Origin: [Clostridium] fimetarium
GTDB taxonomy: Bacteria > Bacillota > Clostridia > Lachnospirales > Lachnospiraceae
Direction: 5' to 3'
Length of the DNA stretch: 64,000 nucleotides
NCBI RefSeq assembly: GCF_900111235.1
Contig: NZ_FOJI01000002.1
Span: 248,001-312,000, forward strand
In this document: positions 9,801 to 17,642 of the stretch, piece by piece
Layout: every line of letters begins with the position of its first letter
How positions within the stretch are numbered: the stretch's first letter is position 1
Program-made: the position numbers and the translations under genes
Notes under the pieces: generated by a model
Databases searched by the model: none
What the model was told of the DNA's origin: nothing
What the model saw: only the letters and a program-made list of their open reading frames with translations

Positions 9801-10011
9801 TGAAATGAAAGACATGACTTACGATATAATAAATGTAGTAAAGGAATCAATGGTAGTAGGATTTAATGATAATCCAGCAAGGCAACAGGATATGACACAA
9901 AAATTATCAGAGCTATTATATACAAAATATTTCAGTGAATTTGGAGTAGATAAGATTGATAGGATGGTAAGGTATTTTGTTGAACTTGCAAAGATAAATA
10001 AATACGATTAA
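6844..10011 (+). CDS. hsdR: Type I restriction endonuclease subunit HsdR
   Basis: At 1055 residues it has the usual length of an HsdR motor-nuclease. The PD-(D/E)xK nuclease site is visible as FPDMIIY followed by VVLECKSP (residues ~142-162). The SF2 translocase follows, with Walker A TQGSGKS (~314), DEAHRS (~446), SAT-like FTGTPI (~476), TGFDAP and ARVNR (~675-700). A helical C-terminal region binds the methylase core. The start ATG 6844 has GGGGAGGG upstream. The protein translocates DNA after the complex meets unmethylated sites and cuts at a distance. It is separated from hsdM-hsdS by four accessory genes and followed after nine bases by the YgjP-like gene. Confidence 0.97.
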   Translation: MSSKYSLGNEETLVEIPATEYLVNHLGYDYIHGGELTPEAGERESLKDVLLSKRLTKYLKLFNPELNDTSIYAAIKKISDVSGDSLLSKNETVHEIIVNQAAAVSQEGKSLTVKYIDYEHIEYNEFLVVRQLEVRGNQKTCFPDMIIYVNGIPIVVLECKSPFKETSSDIRVGKKDAFDQLQRYMDIRDELIEEGIPRLFYTNFFMGILNKYQAYAGTISSKYEHFLEWKDPYPMNKKDMDDIANNRQNMLLQGMFAKENLFKIMQNFILFEIDGAIKVKKLCRYQQFRAVNKVMDRLLNGKTPLEKGGVIWHTQGSGKSLTMAMLSKMIRRAKGLDDNMIVVVTDRIDLDKQIYKTFTGCFPSGYSEARSNLDKILTRAEKIDELKTLLSSGQPKIIMTTIYKFQTGEDEQEVFEDEDELDIKEQFHYDKEIEVLNNSNKIIVMTDEAHRSQYSNIAANMRHALPNATFIGFTGTPIEKRDINTYRTFGGKIDQYTLKESVADEATVAIVYEGRRQNLHVLSDELEEDFNETFADKSKEEMEAIKKKYATRQAIAEAADRIDAIAVDLLEHYRDNIFINGFKAQIVCVSRIACVKYYNALKRHMKEIMGEELEVAVIFSGGNNDIPILKVHHKTKQEQDAIISRYKSPIEKDKLCFIIVKDMLLTGFDAPIEQVMYLDRSLKEHNLLQAIARVNRTYVKETKERDDLGNPLIQKKSYGFIVDYYGITNHLTEALKVFDENDIDIDDQMKSIKKMYEQLQNYKRSALSIFAGVDQNNLDELMNILEPENKRAEFEVAFKRYAIVVDALMPNYVDKDDIDVLKWLAYIRAAAKARFEPTQTLDIADCGGKVRALISEHLKAKGVYGWIHPVTLFENDFDSKMASLGGAKAQASAMEHIIIRTISVKMGTNPVRYQSLLEKLQSIIDETVNNWEDRKTLLEEFIKRELDEGKDDDVEKYGLKDTNELAVFDAIKNFYEEGSEDLLLMDEMKDMTYDIINVVKESMVVGFNDNPARQQDMTQKLSELLYTKYFSEFGVDKIDRMVRYFVELAKINKYD

Positions 10012-10020
10012 GGAGCCTTT

Positions 10021-10731
10021 ATGTTCTCTTTCCAATATGGCACAGCCAAAATAGAATATAAACTGATTAGAAGTAAAAGAAAAAATATTTCTATTTCAGT
10101 TGAGCCAAACAGCAAGGTCCGAGTGAAAGCTCCAATAAACTTATCAGATGATGAAGTGTTGGAAGTGGTCAAGGGGAAATCCAGATGGATAACCCAAAAG
10201 CTTTTTGAAATCAGGGAAATTGAAACTAGAAGATATCGTAGAGACTATGTGAATGGAGAAACATTTACTTATTTGGGTAGAAGGTATTCACTACAATTGA
10301 TCGATGATGAAAGTATAAAGGAACTTGAAGTAAAGCTCTATAGAGGCAAGTTATATGTTACAACTCCTACAAGAGATGAAGCAATTATTAGAACTGCAAT
10401 AGTTGGGTGGTATAAGGAAAAGGCAAAGGAAAAGATACCAGAACGCGTTGCTTATTATGAGAAATTCTTCTTGGAAAAAAGAGGAGATATCATTGTAAAG
10501 GAGCAGAAGAAAAGGTGGGCGAGCTGTACGAAGGATGGAACGCTTATGTTTAACTGGAAGGATATTATTGCTCCAGCAAATATATTGGATTATATCATTG
10601 TGCATGAAATGTGCCATTTGAGATATATGAACCATTCTAAGGAATTTTGGGAGATGCTTGTGAGAGTGTTGCCGGATTATGAGAGAAGGAAGGAATGGCT
10701 GAAGAATAATGGGATTAAGTTGGAAGTATGA
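10021..10731 (+). CDS. YgjP-like (M48-type) zinc metallopeptidase
   Basis: The C-terminal half carries HEMCHLRYMNHSKEFW, the HExxH zinc-binding site with the third ligand region expected for the YgjP/SprT-like family (Pfam YgjP, formerly DUF45), plus the upstream KRWASC motif typical of it. These peptidases are often encoded directly after hsdR in type I loci; their role there is not established. The start ATG is nine bases after the hsdR stop with AAGGAG before it, so they are co-transcribed. The last 20 codons of this gene are duplicated at 12569-12631. Confidence 0.9.
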   Translation: MFSFQYGTAKIEYKLIRSKRKNISISVEPNSKVRVKAPINLSDDEVLEVVKGKSRWITQKLFEIREIETRRYRRDYVNGETFTYLGRRYSLQLIDDESIKELEVKLYRGKLYVTTPTRDEAIIRTAIVGWYKEKAKEKIPERVAYYEKFFLEKRGDIIVKEQKKRWASCTKDGTLMFNWKDIIAPANILDYIIVHEMCHLRYMNHSKEFWEMLVRVLPDYERRKEWLKNNGIKLEV

Positions 10732-10868
10732 CCAAAGTAAAAATAAAACAATGTAATTTAGCTGATAGTATTATTAATAGATTTCAAAATAAAAGGGGTA
10801 ATAAAGTGGGTAATCCTGCAACGGATAGTCAAAATGCAAAAATATCTGAGAAGTGGTATACAAAATAA
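10728..10868 (+). CDS. Possible 46-residue ORF coupled to the metallopeptidase stop
   Basis: An ATG overlaps the metallopeptidase stop codon (ATGA) and opens a 46-codon frame rich in Lys and Asn (starting MTKVKIKQCNLAD). Such ATGA overlaps usually mean translational coupling. There is no recognisable domain, and it could be the leftover N-terminal part of a former neighbour gene displaced by the next cassette. Support is limited to position and codon composition. Confidence 0.3.
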   Translation: MTKVKIKQCNLADSIINRFQNKRGNKVGNPATDSQNAKISEKWYTK

Positions 10869-10999
10869 AATTGTAGATTTCTGACTTGGAAAATATTCAA
10901 AATGAGTGATAAAAAATATTAAAAGCTAAATTATATTATCAAAGTAAGGAAACAATGACAAAAAACACAATCTATTAATTACTAAGGAGTAAAGAGAAA

Positions 11000-11770
11000 A
11001 TGATACTGCAAGCTAAAATAAACTTATTGCTAAAATCCAGATTAAAGAAACTTGAATCAATTGAAAAGAGTATTGAAGAAATTAAATTAGAGCAAAGAAA
11101 GTTAATAGAAGAAGTTGAAGATAATAAAAATACATTTGTGGGGAAAATAGATGATGTAGAAAAAAAAATAGATGATTTAAATAATCAGACAAAAGATATT
11201 AAAAAGTTATGTACAACGCTAGAAGAAACTCAAAACAAATTAGATGCCATGTTAATGAGAAGTTTACTACAAACGGTTTTAATTACGATTATAATCGGAA
11301 GCTTGGTGTGTTTGGTTGTTTATTGGAGTAAAGTGGAAATTGACAATAGCTATTATTGGTGGGGAATCTTAATTGAAGAATTGCTATGTTTATTTGTCAG
11401 CATTTTAGTGATCTTTAAAATTTTTGTCAACTTGAATGCATTAATTTTTTCAAAGAATGTAAATAATATATTATTAAATAAAACCAGTGTGTATTATAAA
11501 ATTCAAAATTCAAAAATAATAAATAAAATAATGAATAGTGTTTTATTAAGTGTAATAAGTCTATATTTGATATTAGTATTAGTTACATTTTGTTTTATAA
11601 AAGATTTCAATAATTCTAGTTTTATTTTCATTGTAGCTGGTATAATTCAGCCTGTTTTTGTAATGATAATTAGTGATACAACAGATTCAATAATGAAAGA
11701 AAATAGAACATGGATATATAATTATTTTGCGTTATCAGTTGCAATTGTCTCATTGTTATTGACAGCATAG
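11000..11770 (+). CDS. Coiled-coil multi-pass membrane protein, unknown function
   Basis: The N-terminal ~80 residues are heptad-like and highly charged (SIEEIKLEQRKLIEEVEDN and onward), predicting a cytosolic coiled coil. About five hydrophobic helices follow (roughly 87-108, 117-142, 183-204, 209-227, 238-254). The start ATG has AAGGAG 16 bases upstream. The layout resembles membrane effectors of defence systems that use a helical sensor and a pore, but no family match is apparent, so that role is inference. It lies between the metallopeptidase gene and a duplicated scrap of the same gene, suggesting it arrived as a cassette together with the next gene. Confidence 0.6.
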   Translation: MILQAKINLLLKSRLKKLESIEKSIEEIKLEQRKLIEEVEDNKNTFVGKIDDVEKKIDDLNNQTKDIKKLCTTLEETQNKLDAMLMRSLLQTVLITIIIGSLVCLVVYWSKVEIDNSYYWWGILIEELLCLFVSILVIFKIFVNLNALIFSKNVNNILLNKTSVYYKIQNSKIINKIMNSVLLSVISLYLILVLVTFCFIKDFNNSSFIFIVAGIIQPVFVMIISDTTDSIMKENRTWIYNYFALSVAIVSLLLTA

Positions 11771-11874
11771 ATAATATATATATTTTGTAATGATATATAA
11801 AAATATACAATATATGATGCGCTGATTATAGAAAAATACTGTAGGAATCGTATAAAGATACAGGGGGATATATA

Positions 11875-12507
11875 TTGAAAAATGCATTAAATGAGTCTAA
11901 AATTATATATGATAAGCTATTTAGTAATTATCAAAAAAAGGAAATTCAAGATTTCTTAAATGAAGTATATATAAATGATAAATATGATTGTAAAAGAATA
12001 TGGCTTATGGATCAAAAAATTGGGGGTATAGGTGGGTATTGTATGCCATCTATGCCAACAATCAATCCATTTCCAGCAGGACAAGAAAGAAAATTATTCC
12101 GCCCTTTACAATATGTAAGGAGTGAAATAGAAGTGTGCGATATTCAAATGCATCCAAGATATATCGTTGAAATGTGTGGAATGCATTTAGAAGTTGTTTT
12201 TAGGTTGTTACTTGAAAGAAACCAAACATTTGGAAACCTACGTAACTTTAATTCTACATTAGGAAAAGCAGTGCATAAGGCGCTTCAAGAAAATTATGTG
12301 GATAAAGATTTGTCAGATATACTGTTTTCATTTATTTCTGTTTTTAACAAGTCAAAACATGAAATCAATATGGATGAAAGTAGAGAAAGACTGTTTACTG
12401 CAGCGGATTGTATTGTTGCATACTTTGCTACACGAATAATAGGACAAGGAATACTTGAAGGAATAGGGTACCAATTGTCGAGTCGTTCATATGAGATTAT
12501 CGAATAA
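11875..12507 (+). CDS. Helical protein of unknown function, TTG start
   Basis: The start is TTG at 11875, supported by CAGGGGG at 11861-11867; the first internal Met is much further in. The 210-residue protein has a Gly-rich segment (GGIGGYCMPSMPT) and a helical C-terminal half with FNKSKHEIN. That resembles the end of some HEPN-like domains, where a short K/H-rich helix ends the fold, but the R-x4-H motif itself is not present. Function is unknown. It shares a module with the coiled-coil membrane protein and may be its partner. Confidence 0.6.
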   Translation: MKNALNESKIIYDKLFSNYQKKEIQDFLNEVYINDKYDCKRIWLMDQKIGGIGGYCMPSMPTINPFPAGQERKLFRPLQYVRSEIEVCDIQMHPRYIVEMCGMHLEVVFRLLLERNQTFGNLRNFNSTLGKAVHKALQENYVDKDLSDILFSFISVFNKSKHEINMDESRERLFTAADCIVAYFATRIIGQGILEGIGYQLSSRSYEIIE

Positions 12508-12568
12508 TTAAAATAGTATTTGAGTTGTGAACTATTCTAAGTGATTATAGTCAATGATAGGGAGAATG

Positions 12569-12631
12569 AGGCCGGATTATGAGAGTAGGAAGGAATGGTT
12601 GAAGAACAGTGGGGTTAAGTTGGAAGTGTAA
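12569..12631 (+). pseudogene. Duplicated 3' fragment of the YgjP-like metallopeptidase gene
   Basis: This frame reads RPDYESRKEWLKNSGVKLEV and then stops. It matches the end of the intact metallopeptidase (LPDYERRKEWLKNNGIKLEV) at 17 of 20 residues, and the DNA agrees equally well. The rest of the gene is absent upstream. It marks the far side of a 1.9 kb segment inserted or swapped next to the intact gene. Confidence 0.9.
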
Positions 12632-12667
12632 GGATTTGAAGTCGTGAGTTAATAGGGGAGATAAATT

Positions 12668-13687
12668 ATGGCTAAAAGAAAAATGATACAGAGTAATCTA
12701 ATAAAGAATTCAATTTGTGCATATTTTGGAGCTATCGAAATACATAATAAACCTAAAATTTCTTATAGATATGAAACGGTTACATTATTGATGATGAATG
12801 CATGGGAGCTTTTACTAAAAGCGTTTATTAAAAAGTATGTTAAGAATAAATCTATATTTGAAGATAAAGAGGAGCATACTATATCATTTTGTAAAGCAAT
12901 CAATTATACAGAGGAATATATTAATTCAATAAAGCCAAAAAGTTTTATGTCTATAAAAGAAAATCTTATATTAATTGAAGATTATCGAAATAATATTGTA
13001 CATTTTTATAATGAGCAGTTAGAACCATATATTTTCATGTTAACTGCAAAGGCGGCATTAAATTATGTAGAGTTTATCAATACATATTTTGATAAGGACA
13101 TAATGGATAATGAAGGTCTTTTTATTTTACCATTAGGTTTTAAATTACCATTTAAACCAGAAGATTTTTTGACACATAAAGCTGCAAAATATATTTCATC
13201 AAAAGAATCTAAAGAATTTATCACAAAAATGGTAAATGTCATTTCAGATCTTGGTGATAAAGGTGTTGAAGATACAATTGTTGTTGGTTTTGATATTTAC
13301 CTTGAGAATATTAAGAAAATGACTAATAGTGATTTGAAGGTTGCTATTACAAACTTAGATAATGCTGATGCAACATTTACGAAGGTGCAAAAAGTACAAA
13401 TTGTAAATGATTCAAATGCTCAGAAGATGCAGCTAAGTGATGACGAGTTGTTTGCAAGATATCCACTAACCTATAAAGAAGTAAGCAAATGTTGTAAAAA
13501 TAGACTTAAAGATTTTAAACAAGATAAAAAATTTAACGAAATAATTAAACATGTTAAAGATGGATCACAGTATTGCTATAATAGAAAGCTGAATCCAAAA
13601 AGTAAAACGATAGTTGCTACAACATTTTATTCGCAGTTAGCTGTTGAAGAAATAATAAAAGAGTATGGAGTGAATTCGGAAATCTAA
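12668..13687 (+). CDS. DUF3644-family HEPN-like protein
   Basis: The N-terminal region (YFGAIEIHNKPKISYRYETV then MNAWELLLKAFI) matches the DUF3644 family pattern, which is found in defence islands and has a HEPN-like fold. EDYRNNIVHFYN gives the R-x4-H signature near residue 110. The C-terminal part (residues ~245-339) looks like a short helical winged-helix-type DNA- or RNA-binding module. The start ATG 12668 has AGGGGAGATAAATT upstream. It is probably an RNase-type or regulatory effector of a toxin-antitoxin or phage defence unit; the biochemical role is not known for the family. It lies directly after the metallopeptidase scar. Confidence 0.8.
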   Translation: MAKRKMIQSNLIKNSICAYFGAIEIHNKPKISYRYETVTLLMMNAWELLLKAFIKKYVKNKSIFEDKEEHTISFCKAINYTEEYINSIKPKSFMSIKENLILIEDYRNNIVHFYNEQLEPYIFMLTAKAALNYVEFINTYFDKDIMDNEGLFILPLGFKLPFKPEDFLTHKAAKYISSKESKEFITKMVNVISDLGDKGVEDTIVVGFDIYLENIKKMTNSDLKVAITNLDNADATFTKVQKVQIVNDSNAQKMQLSDDELFARYPLTYKEVSKCCKNRLKDFKQDKKFNEIIKHVKDGSQYCYNRKLNPKSKTIVATTFYSQLAVEEIIKEYGVNSEI

Positions 13688-13797
13688 TGGATTAATTGTG
13701 CTTAAGAATAATCATAAATTCATAAAATGGTGTGCTTCTAGATTATTTTGGTGATAATGTATTTTAAATAAAATTGTGATAGATATGGATGTTAATA

Positions 13798-13823
13798 AAC
13801 AAGGAAATGTGTATCCTTTGTTT
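13798..13823 (+). terminator. Possible terminator hairpin after the DUF3644 gene
   Basis: AACAAGGA pairs with TCCTTTGTT around an 8-base loop, with one bulge and a short T-run (TTTT) after it. The stem is weak, so this is a tentative call. Confidence 0.3.
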
Positions 13824-13965
13824 TGGCGTGGCCTTTGATAGGCATTATAAATACTATAATTAATAGCTATTATTTATAGCTATCGGATTAAATAGAAAAG
13901 ACTAAGATATATTAGAATCAATATAAAGTGAGTTTTTATATAAATCGAATGAGGAAGGGTGAAAA

Positions 13966-14838
13966 ATGGATAACTATTCATTGGGATGGTGGGATAGAAA
14001 TGAAGATGGTTCATTAGTATATATCAATGGGGCTCCAAATTTGATGATAGGAGATATAATATCAGACCAAGATAAGGAAGCGTTAGATTTAAGCTTCCAG
14101 ATATTAAATGAATTTATTTCATTTCATTCTTACTATATATATGTAAATAGAAATATTGAAGACTTACTTGAAGTTTTATATAAAGTATCAGATAAATCTT
14201 TAAGGTTAACAAATGATATGAAGCTAGAATATGCGCAAGAAATTGGTCGCTTATTAAATAATTCAGTTATGCAATTGTTTGTATACATAAATTATTTTGA
14301 ATGTACATTAAAAGATAAAAACCTAGAGAAGTTTAAGATGCTTGCCAATAAATATTATGATGAATATTGGGAATATAGGTTCTTGTATCAATTAAGAAAT
14401 TTTATCACACATCGAACATTACCAAGTATTAGTATATCATCAAATATTATAAATGCTAAAAGAATTATTAAGATAGATGCAAAACATTTACTTAATAATT
14501 ATACAAAATGGAAACAGGTAAAAAACGATTTAGAAAAACAGATAGAAGGTGTGGATATAATTGATTTATTTGAAAAAACAAAAGATATGGTTATTAAATT
14601 CCATAAAGAGGCTATTCTTATAAAACAAGGAGATTTGACAAAGGGAATGGTATTTATACAAAGATTTTTAAAAATCAAAAATGGATGTTTAGAAATACCA
14701 GTTATTATAGATCCGTATACAGAAGAAAAATTAAAAAAAGGCATAGTTAGTTGGAGTACTACATTTAGGTGTTTTGAGACAGCAAACAAATATTTGATTG
14801 AATTAAACATTGAGGAAATCTCATTTGGTTGTGTTTAA
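13966..14838 (+). CDS. Uncharacterised protein with R-x4-H (HEPN-like) motif
   Basis: The 290-residue product is helical and contains QLRNFITHR around residue 145, another R-x4-H motif in a helix, like the DUF3644 protein before it. The start ATG has GAGGAAGGGTG upstream. The N terminus (YSLGWWDRNEDGS) is aromatic and unusual. No known family is recognised. It may be a HEPN-type protein acting in the same island; this is inference from the motif and context. A strong terminator follows. Confidence 0.6.
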   Translation: MDNYSLGWWDRNEDGSLVYINGAPNLMIGDIISDQDKEALDLSFQILNEFISFHSYYIYVNRNIEDLLEVLYKVSDKSLRLTNDMKLEYAQEIGRLLNNSVMQLFVYINYFECTLKDKNLEKFKMLANKYYDEYWEYRFLYQLRNFITHRTLPSISISSNIINAKRIIKIDAKHLLNNYTKWKQVKNDLEKQIEGVDIIDLFEKTKDMVIKFHKEAILIKQGDLTKGMVFIQRFLKIKNGCLEIPVIIDPYTEEKLKKGIVSWSTTFRCFETANKYLIELNIEEISFGCV

Positions 14839-14913
14839 TGATAATAGTAGAGGCGTGTGTGAAAAAAAGAATTAATGTATTTAAGAATATATATAAATTT
14901 ATATTATAAATAG

Positions 14914-14957
14914 GATAAGTATTACAGATTAATAACTGTAATGCTTATCTTATTTTT
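14914..14957 (+). terminator. Rho-independent terminator before the DUF5688 gene
   Basis: GATAAGTATTACAG pairs with CTGTAATGCTTATC around a 9-base loop, followed by a T-rich tract (TTATTTTTAT). It ends transcription from the preceding HEPN-like gene and separates the defence genes from the mobile-element block. Confidence 0.8.
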
Positions 14958-14980
14958 ATATAAAATCAGGAGGAAATATC

Positions 14981-15892
14981 ATGAATTATGAGAAATTTGT
15001 AAAATTGGTAGAAAACAAGCTAAAAGAATCGATAGACGACAACCACAAAGTTAACTATCAAAAAGTAATGAAAAACAACGACACAGAACTAGATAGCATC
15101 TGCATTATGGAAAAAGACAGCAAAATAGCACCAACAATTTATTTAAACCAGTATTATGACGATTTTGTAGCAGGAGAAAGTATTGATGATATCATCTGTG
15201 GGATATTAAAAGTATCTCAGACAAGAGGACCAGCTAATTTTGCAGCAGTTGATGTGCTTGATTATGAATATGCAAGGGATAAGATCATGTTCAAATTAAT
15301 TAACAGGAAAAGTAATGAAAAGCGCTTAAAGAGTATTGTTTATAAGGATTACTTGGATATGGCTATTACATATTTTGTGTTAATTAGCAGAGATGATGAA
15401 GGTAATGCAAGTGCAACCATTACAAATCAGATGTTGGAGCATTGGAATGTCAGTATTGAAGAGATTGATAATCAGGCGAAAATCAACAGTCAGAAAGAGT
15501 TACCAGCAGTGATTCAGTCAATGTCAAATATTGTTATGGAATTAGTCGAATGTGATAATCTTAAAGATGAAATTGAATTTCAACAGTATATGAATGAACC
15601 AGAAGACACAATGTATGTTATATCAAATAATTCCAAGATAAATGGTGCAGCCACAATTCTGTATGATGGTATTCTTGAGAAGTTTGCAAATAAACATAAG
15701 CTTGATAAGATAATTATTCTGCCATCTTCAATACATGAATGCATATTGTTATCTCAGTACAATGAAGATAACAAGGCAGATATAGCGAATATGGTTAAAG
15801 AAGTAAATAGTACATCAGTTAGTCGTGAAGAAGTATTAAGTGATTCTGTATATGTATATGACAAGGCTACAGGAGAAATTAGTATTCTATGA
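14981..15892 (+). CDS. DUF5688 family protein
   Basis: The N-terminal half (KFVKLVENKLKE, then IAPTIYLNQYYDDFVAGESID) and the later segments MYVISNNSKINGAATILYD and ILPSSIHECILL match the DUF5688 family. These are common on conjugative and mobilizable elements of Lachnospiraceae, and their function is unknown. The 303-residue length is normal. The start ATG follows AGGAGG. It stands as its own transcription unit, with strong terminators on both sides (14914 and 15913). Confidence 0.85.
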   Translation: MNYEKFVKLVENKLKESIDDNHKVNYQKVMKNNDTELDSICIMEKDSKIAPTIYLNQYYDDFVAGESIDDIICGILKVSQTRGPANFAAVDVLDYEYARDKIMFKLINRKSNEKRLKSIVYKDYLDMAITYFVLISRDDEGNASATITNQMLEHWNVSIEEIDNQAKINSQKELPAVIQSMSNIVMELVECDNLKDEIEFQQYMNEPEDTMYVISNNSKINGAATILYDGILEKFANKHKLDKIIILPSSIHECILLSQYNEDNKADIANMVKEVNSTSVSREEVLSDSVYVYDKATGEISIL

Positions 15893-15912
15893 ACAGGTAA
15901 AAAAGGTTTGTA

Positions 15913-15955
15913 TAAGGAATGTCTGAAGATTGAGTAGACATTCCTTATTTTTATT
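15913..15955 (+). terminator. Rho-independent terminator after the DUF5688 gene
   Basis: AAGGAATGTCT pairs perfectly with AGACATTCCTT around an 11-base loop and is followed by a run of T residues (ATTTTTATTTT). Confidence 0.88.
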
Positions 15956-16006
15956 TTCGGATAAAAAAAATAACCTTAGAAACATTCAATAAGGAGGATA
16001 TGACAA

Positions 16007-16375
16007 GTGTATTACATGATTGGTAACATGGCTCAAAAGGAGCTTTTAATTAATGTTATGGAGAAAAATGCAAATATTCCGGACCAAGTCATTGCAGCGC
16101 TAGATCAGACATTAAAAATAATAGAGGATAACTATAATTGTGATAAAACACCATTTCAAAATGGTGGCTACTGCATATTATGTGATGAGCCTCAAAATAT
16201 TGATAATGTGGAAGGCATCAAGTATCTACATAAACAGTATAATCTAGACAGTGATGATGCTGAATTCAAGGAAGTAATTGTCACTGATAATAGTGTGAAT
16301 TGGATACAGGAGCTATACATAATAGGTACAGAGTATGCGATAACGATATTTTATTGTGTATATGATTTACTATGA
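16007..16375 (+). CDS. Small acidic protein, paralogue of the product at 19573
   Basis: GTG start at 16007 with AAGGAGG at 15991-15997. The 122-residue product begins MYYMIGN and has a GGYCILC segment, a QYNL motif and an aromatic C-terminal strand (IQELYIIGTEYAITIFY). The product at 19573 shares this layout (MYYKIVN, GGYVLIF, QYSL, MQIYILSSDYCLVLIF), so the two are diverged copies of one family. The family is not recognised. It precedes the DUF960 gene. Confidence 0.6.
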   Translation: MYYMIGNMAQKELLINVMEKNANIPDQVIAALDQTLKIIEDNYNCDKTPFQNGGYCILCDEPQNIDNVEGIKYLHKQYNLDSDDAEFKEVIVTDNSVNWIQELYIIGTEYAITIFYCVYDLL

Positions 16376-16410
16376 ACCTTTTCTATGAACCTAAAAGGAA
16401 ATAATGAAAG

Positions 16411-16731
16411 ATGGAAAAAATGTTTGGTAATAACAAAAAACGTTATATTACTCGTGGCGTCGAATCTAAAATACCACTCAAATGGCAGATACAGATATTT
16501 GAAAGTATTGATGAAATGCAGGGGAAAATAGAATTAGATTATCTACAGATATTTGAAATGAAACAAGAATCAAAAAACGGTGTAAAAATGCAGGTTATCA
16601 AGCATAGTCAAGAACAACCCAAGTATATTAAAATTATGGAGTTTAAAACTATGAATGAGTGCATCGAGGGAAAGATATATGTGATTGATGATGGTAGCAA
16701 CATAGTAATGTTACTAGCCAGTGAATATTAG
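16411..16731 (+). CDS. DUF960 family protein
   Basis: The 106-residue product has the family's successive motifs: RYITRGVESKIPLKWQ at the N terminus, LDYLQIFEM in the middle and VIKHSQEQPKY towards the end. DUF960 proteins are small cargo proteins of Firmicute mobile elements, with no established role. The start ATG 16411 has AAAGGAAATAATG upstream. It is convergent with the repressor gene at 16747, leaving only 15 bases between the two stops. Confidence 0.85.
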   Translation: MEKMFGNNKKRYITRGVESKIPLKWQIQIFESIDEMQGKIELDYLQIFEMKQESKNGVKMQVIKHSQEQPKYIKIMEFKTMNECIEGKIYVIDDGSNIVMLLASEY

Positions 16732-16746
16732 AGATATGAGATTTGT

Positions 16747-16968
16747 TTACTGTAAAGATTGATCGTCGTTGTTTGGTACATATTCTAAAATATCTTCTAT
16801 CTTGCAGTTTAGAATTCTACATAAATCATTAAGTGTTAATGTAGATAGACCATCACCTCGGCGTAGTCTATTAATAGTGCTACTTGAAACACTATGTTTA
16901 GTAATTAACGTATATGTAGTTTCCTGTGAAGATTCTAATGTATTCCAAAATGGTTTGTAGGATATCAT
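16747..16968 (-). CDS. Xre/HTH-type transcriptional regulator
   Basis: This 73-residue single-domain helix-turn-helix protein has ITKHSVSSSTINRLRRGDGLSTLTLNDLCRILNC, the Xre-type recognition helix followed by the LxxLCxxL segment typical of cro/CI-like repressors of mobile elements. Reading the minus strand, GAGGTG precedes the ATG at 16968. It diverges from the plus-strand genes that begin at 17223, so it probably represses that operon and itself through the palindrome at 17022. Confidence 0.85.
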   Translation of the reverse strand: MISYKPFWNTLESSQETTYTLITKHSVSSSTINRLRRGDGLSTLTLNDLCRILNCKIEDILEYVPNNDDQSLQ

Positions 16969-17021
16969 TGTAACACCTCATATTTTATTATATTACTATA
17001 ATAAAGTATGCTCATATAATT

Positions 17022-17046
17022 GACTATAGTCGAAAATTAGACTATA
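17022..17046. promoter_or_regulatory. Candidate operator for the divergent Xre repressor
   Basis: GACTATAGTC is a perfect 10-base palindrome and is followed eight bases later by a half copy (GACTATA). It lies between the divergent Xre gene and the plus-strand gene at 17223. Position and symmetry suggest a repressor-binding site; nothing more can be read from the sequence. Confidence 0.5.
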
Positions 17047-17222
17047 ATATGTAGAAAATGCTAAAGAGGTGGAAATTAATGGGAAGGAAAGTGCGCAGAG
17101 TTATAGTAATATAAATGAATCAATAATAAATTAGTAAAACATAGGTTGAAGATAACATTGCACCTCGCATAAGAAAAAGAAAGGTTGATATTATGACGAT
17201 ATAATATTAATAGGGTACCTAA

Positions 17223-17600
17223 ATGGCAAAAGTAAGATTCTTAAGTCCTACAATAGTTTCAAATGAAAAAGAGCTAACAAGAGCGATGATTAAGCAAGAC
17301 GTTGTAATTTATATTCAGAACGAGTTATATGATGAGATGTTTGAGAATGTACATAAAAGCATTAAGAATAAGAAAAATAGTAAAATAGGTGCATTTGTCG
17401 GGGCGGCTGCTCTTCTTATGTCTGGTCCTATAGGGTGGACAGCTCTTTTGGGTGGAGTTGGTACTTTTGCTTATAACCACTTAAAAGATGAATTTAAAAA
17501 ATATAACATAAGCATAGAGGATGCTAAAGATAGATTCGTATTAACTCTTAAAACAGGTCCCAATAAGTATAATAAAAATAACGACAATATACGTGGATAA
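17223..17600 (+). CDS. Small protein with a Gly-rich hydrophobic segment
   Basis: The 125-residue product has a soluble N-terminal half. A Gly/Ala-rich hydrophobic helix pair (GAFVGAAALLMSGPIGWTALLGGVG, around residues 58-82) follows, then a charged C terminus. Gly-rich hydrophobic hairpins like this occur in pore-forming or membrane-targeting toxins, but no family is recognised and the role is unknown. No strong ribosome site is visible (the start is ACCTAAATG). It is followed by the lipoprotein gene. Confidence 0.5.
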   Translation: MAKVRFLSPTIVSNEKELTRAMIKQDVVIYIQNELYDEMFENVHKSIKNKKNSKIGAFVGAAALLMSGPIGWTALLGGVGTFAYNHLKDEFKKYNISIEDAKDRFVLTLKTGPNKYNKNNDNIRG

Positions 17601-17642
17601 TAAAATATGTACATACAGAATAAATCAAATGAGAGGGTCATT

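Noticed and set aside
17079-17117. Tiny ORF with a good ribosome site (AAAGAGGTGG) before the 17223 gene
   Set aside because: Only 12 codons and no conserved feature; could be a leader peptide but cannot be supported.
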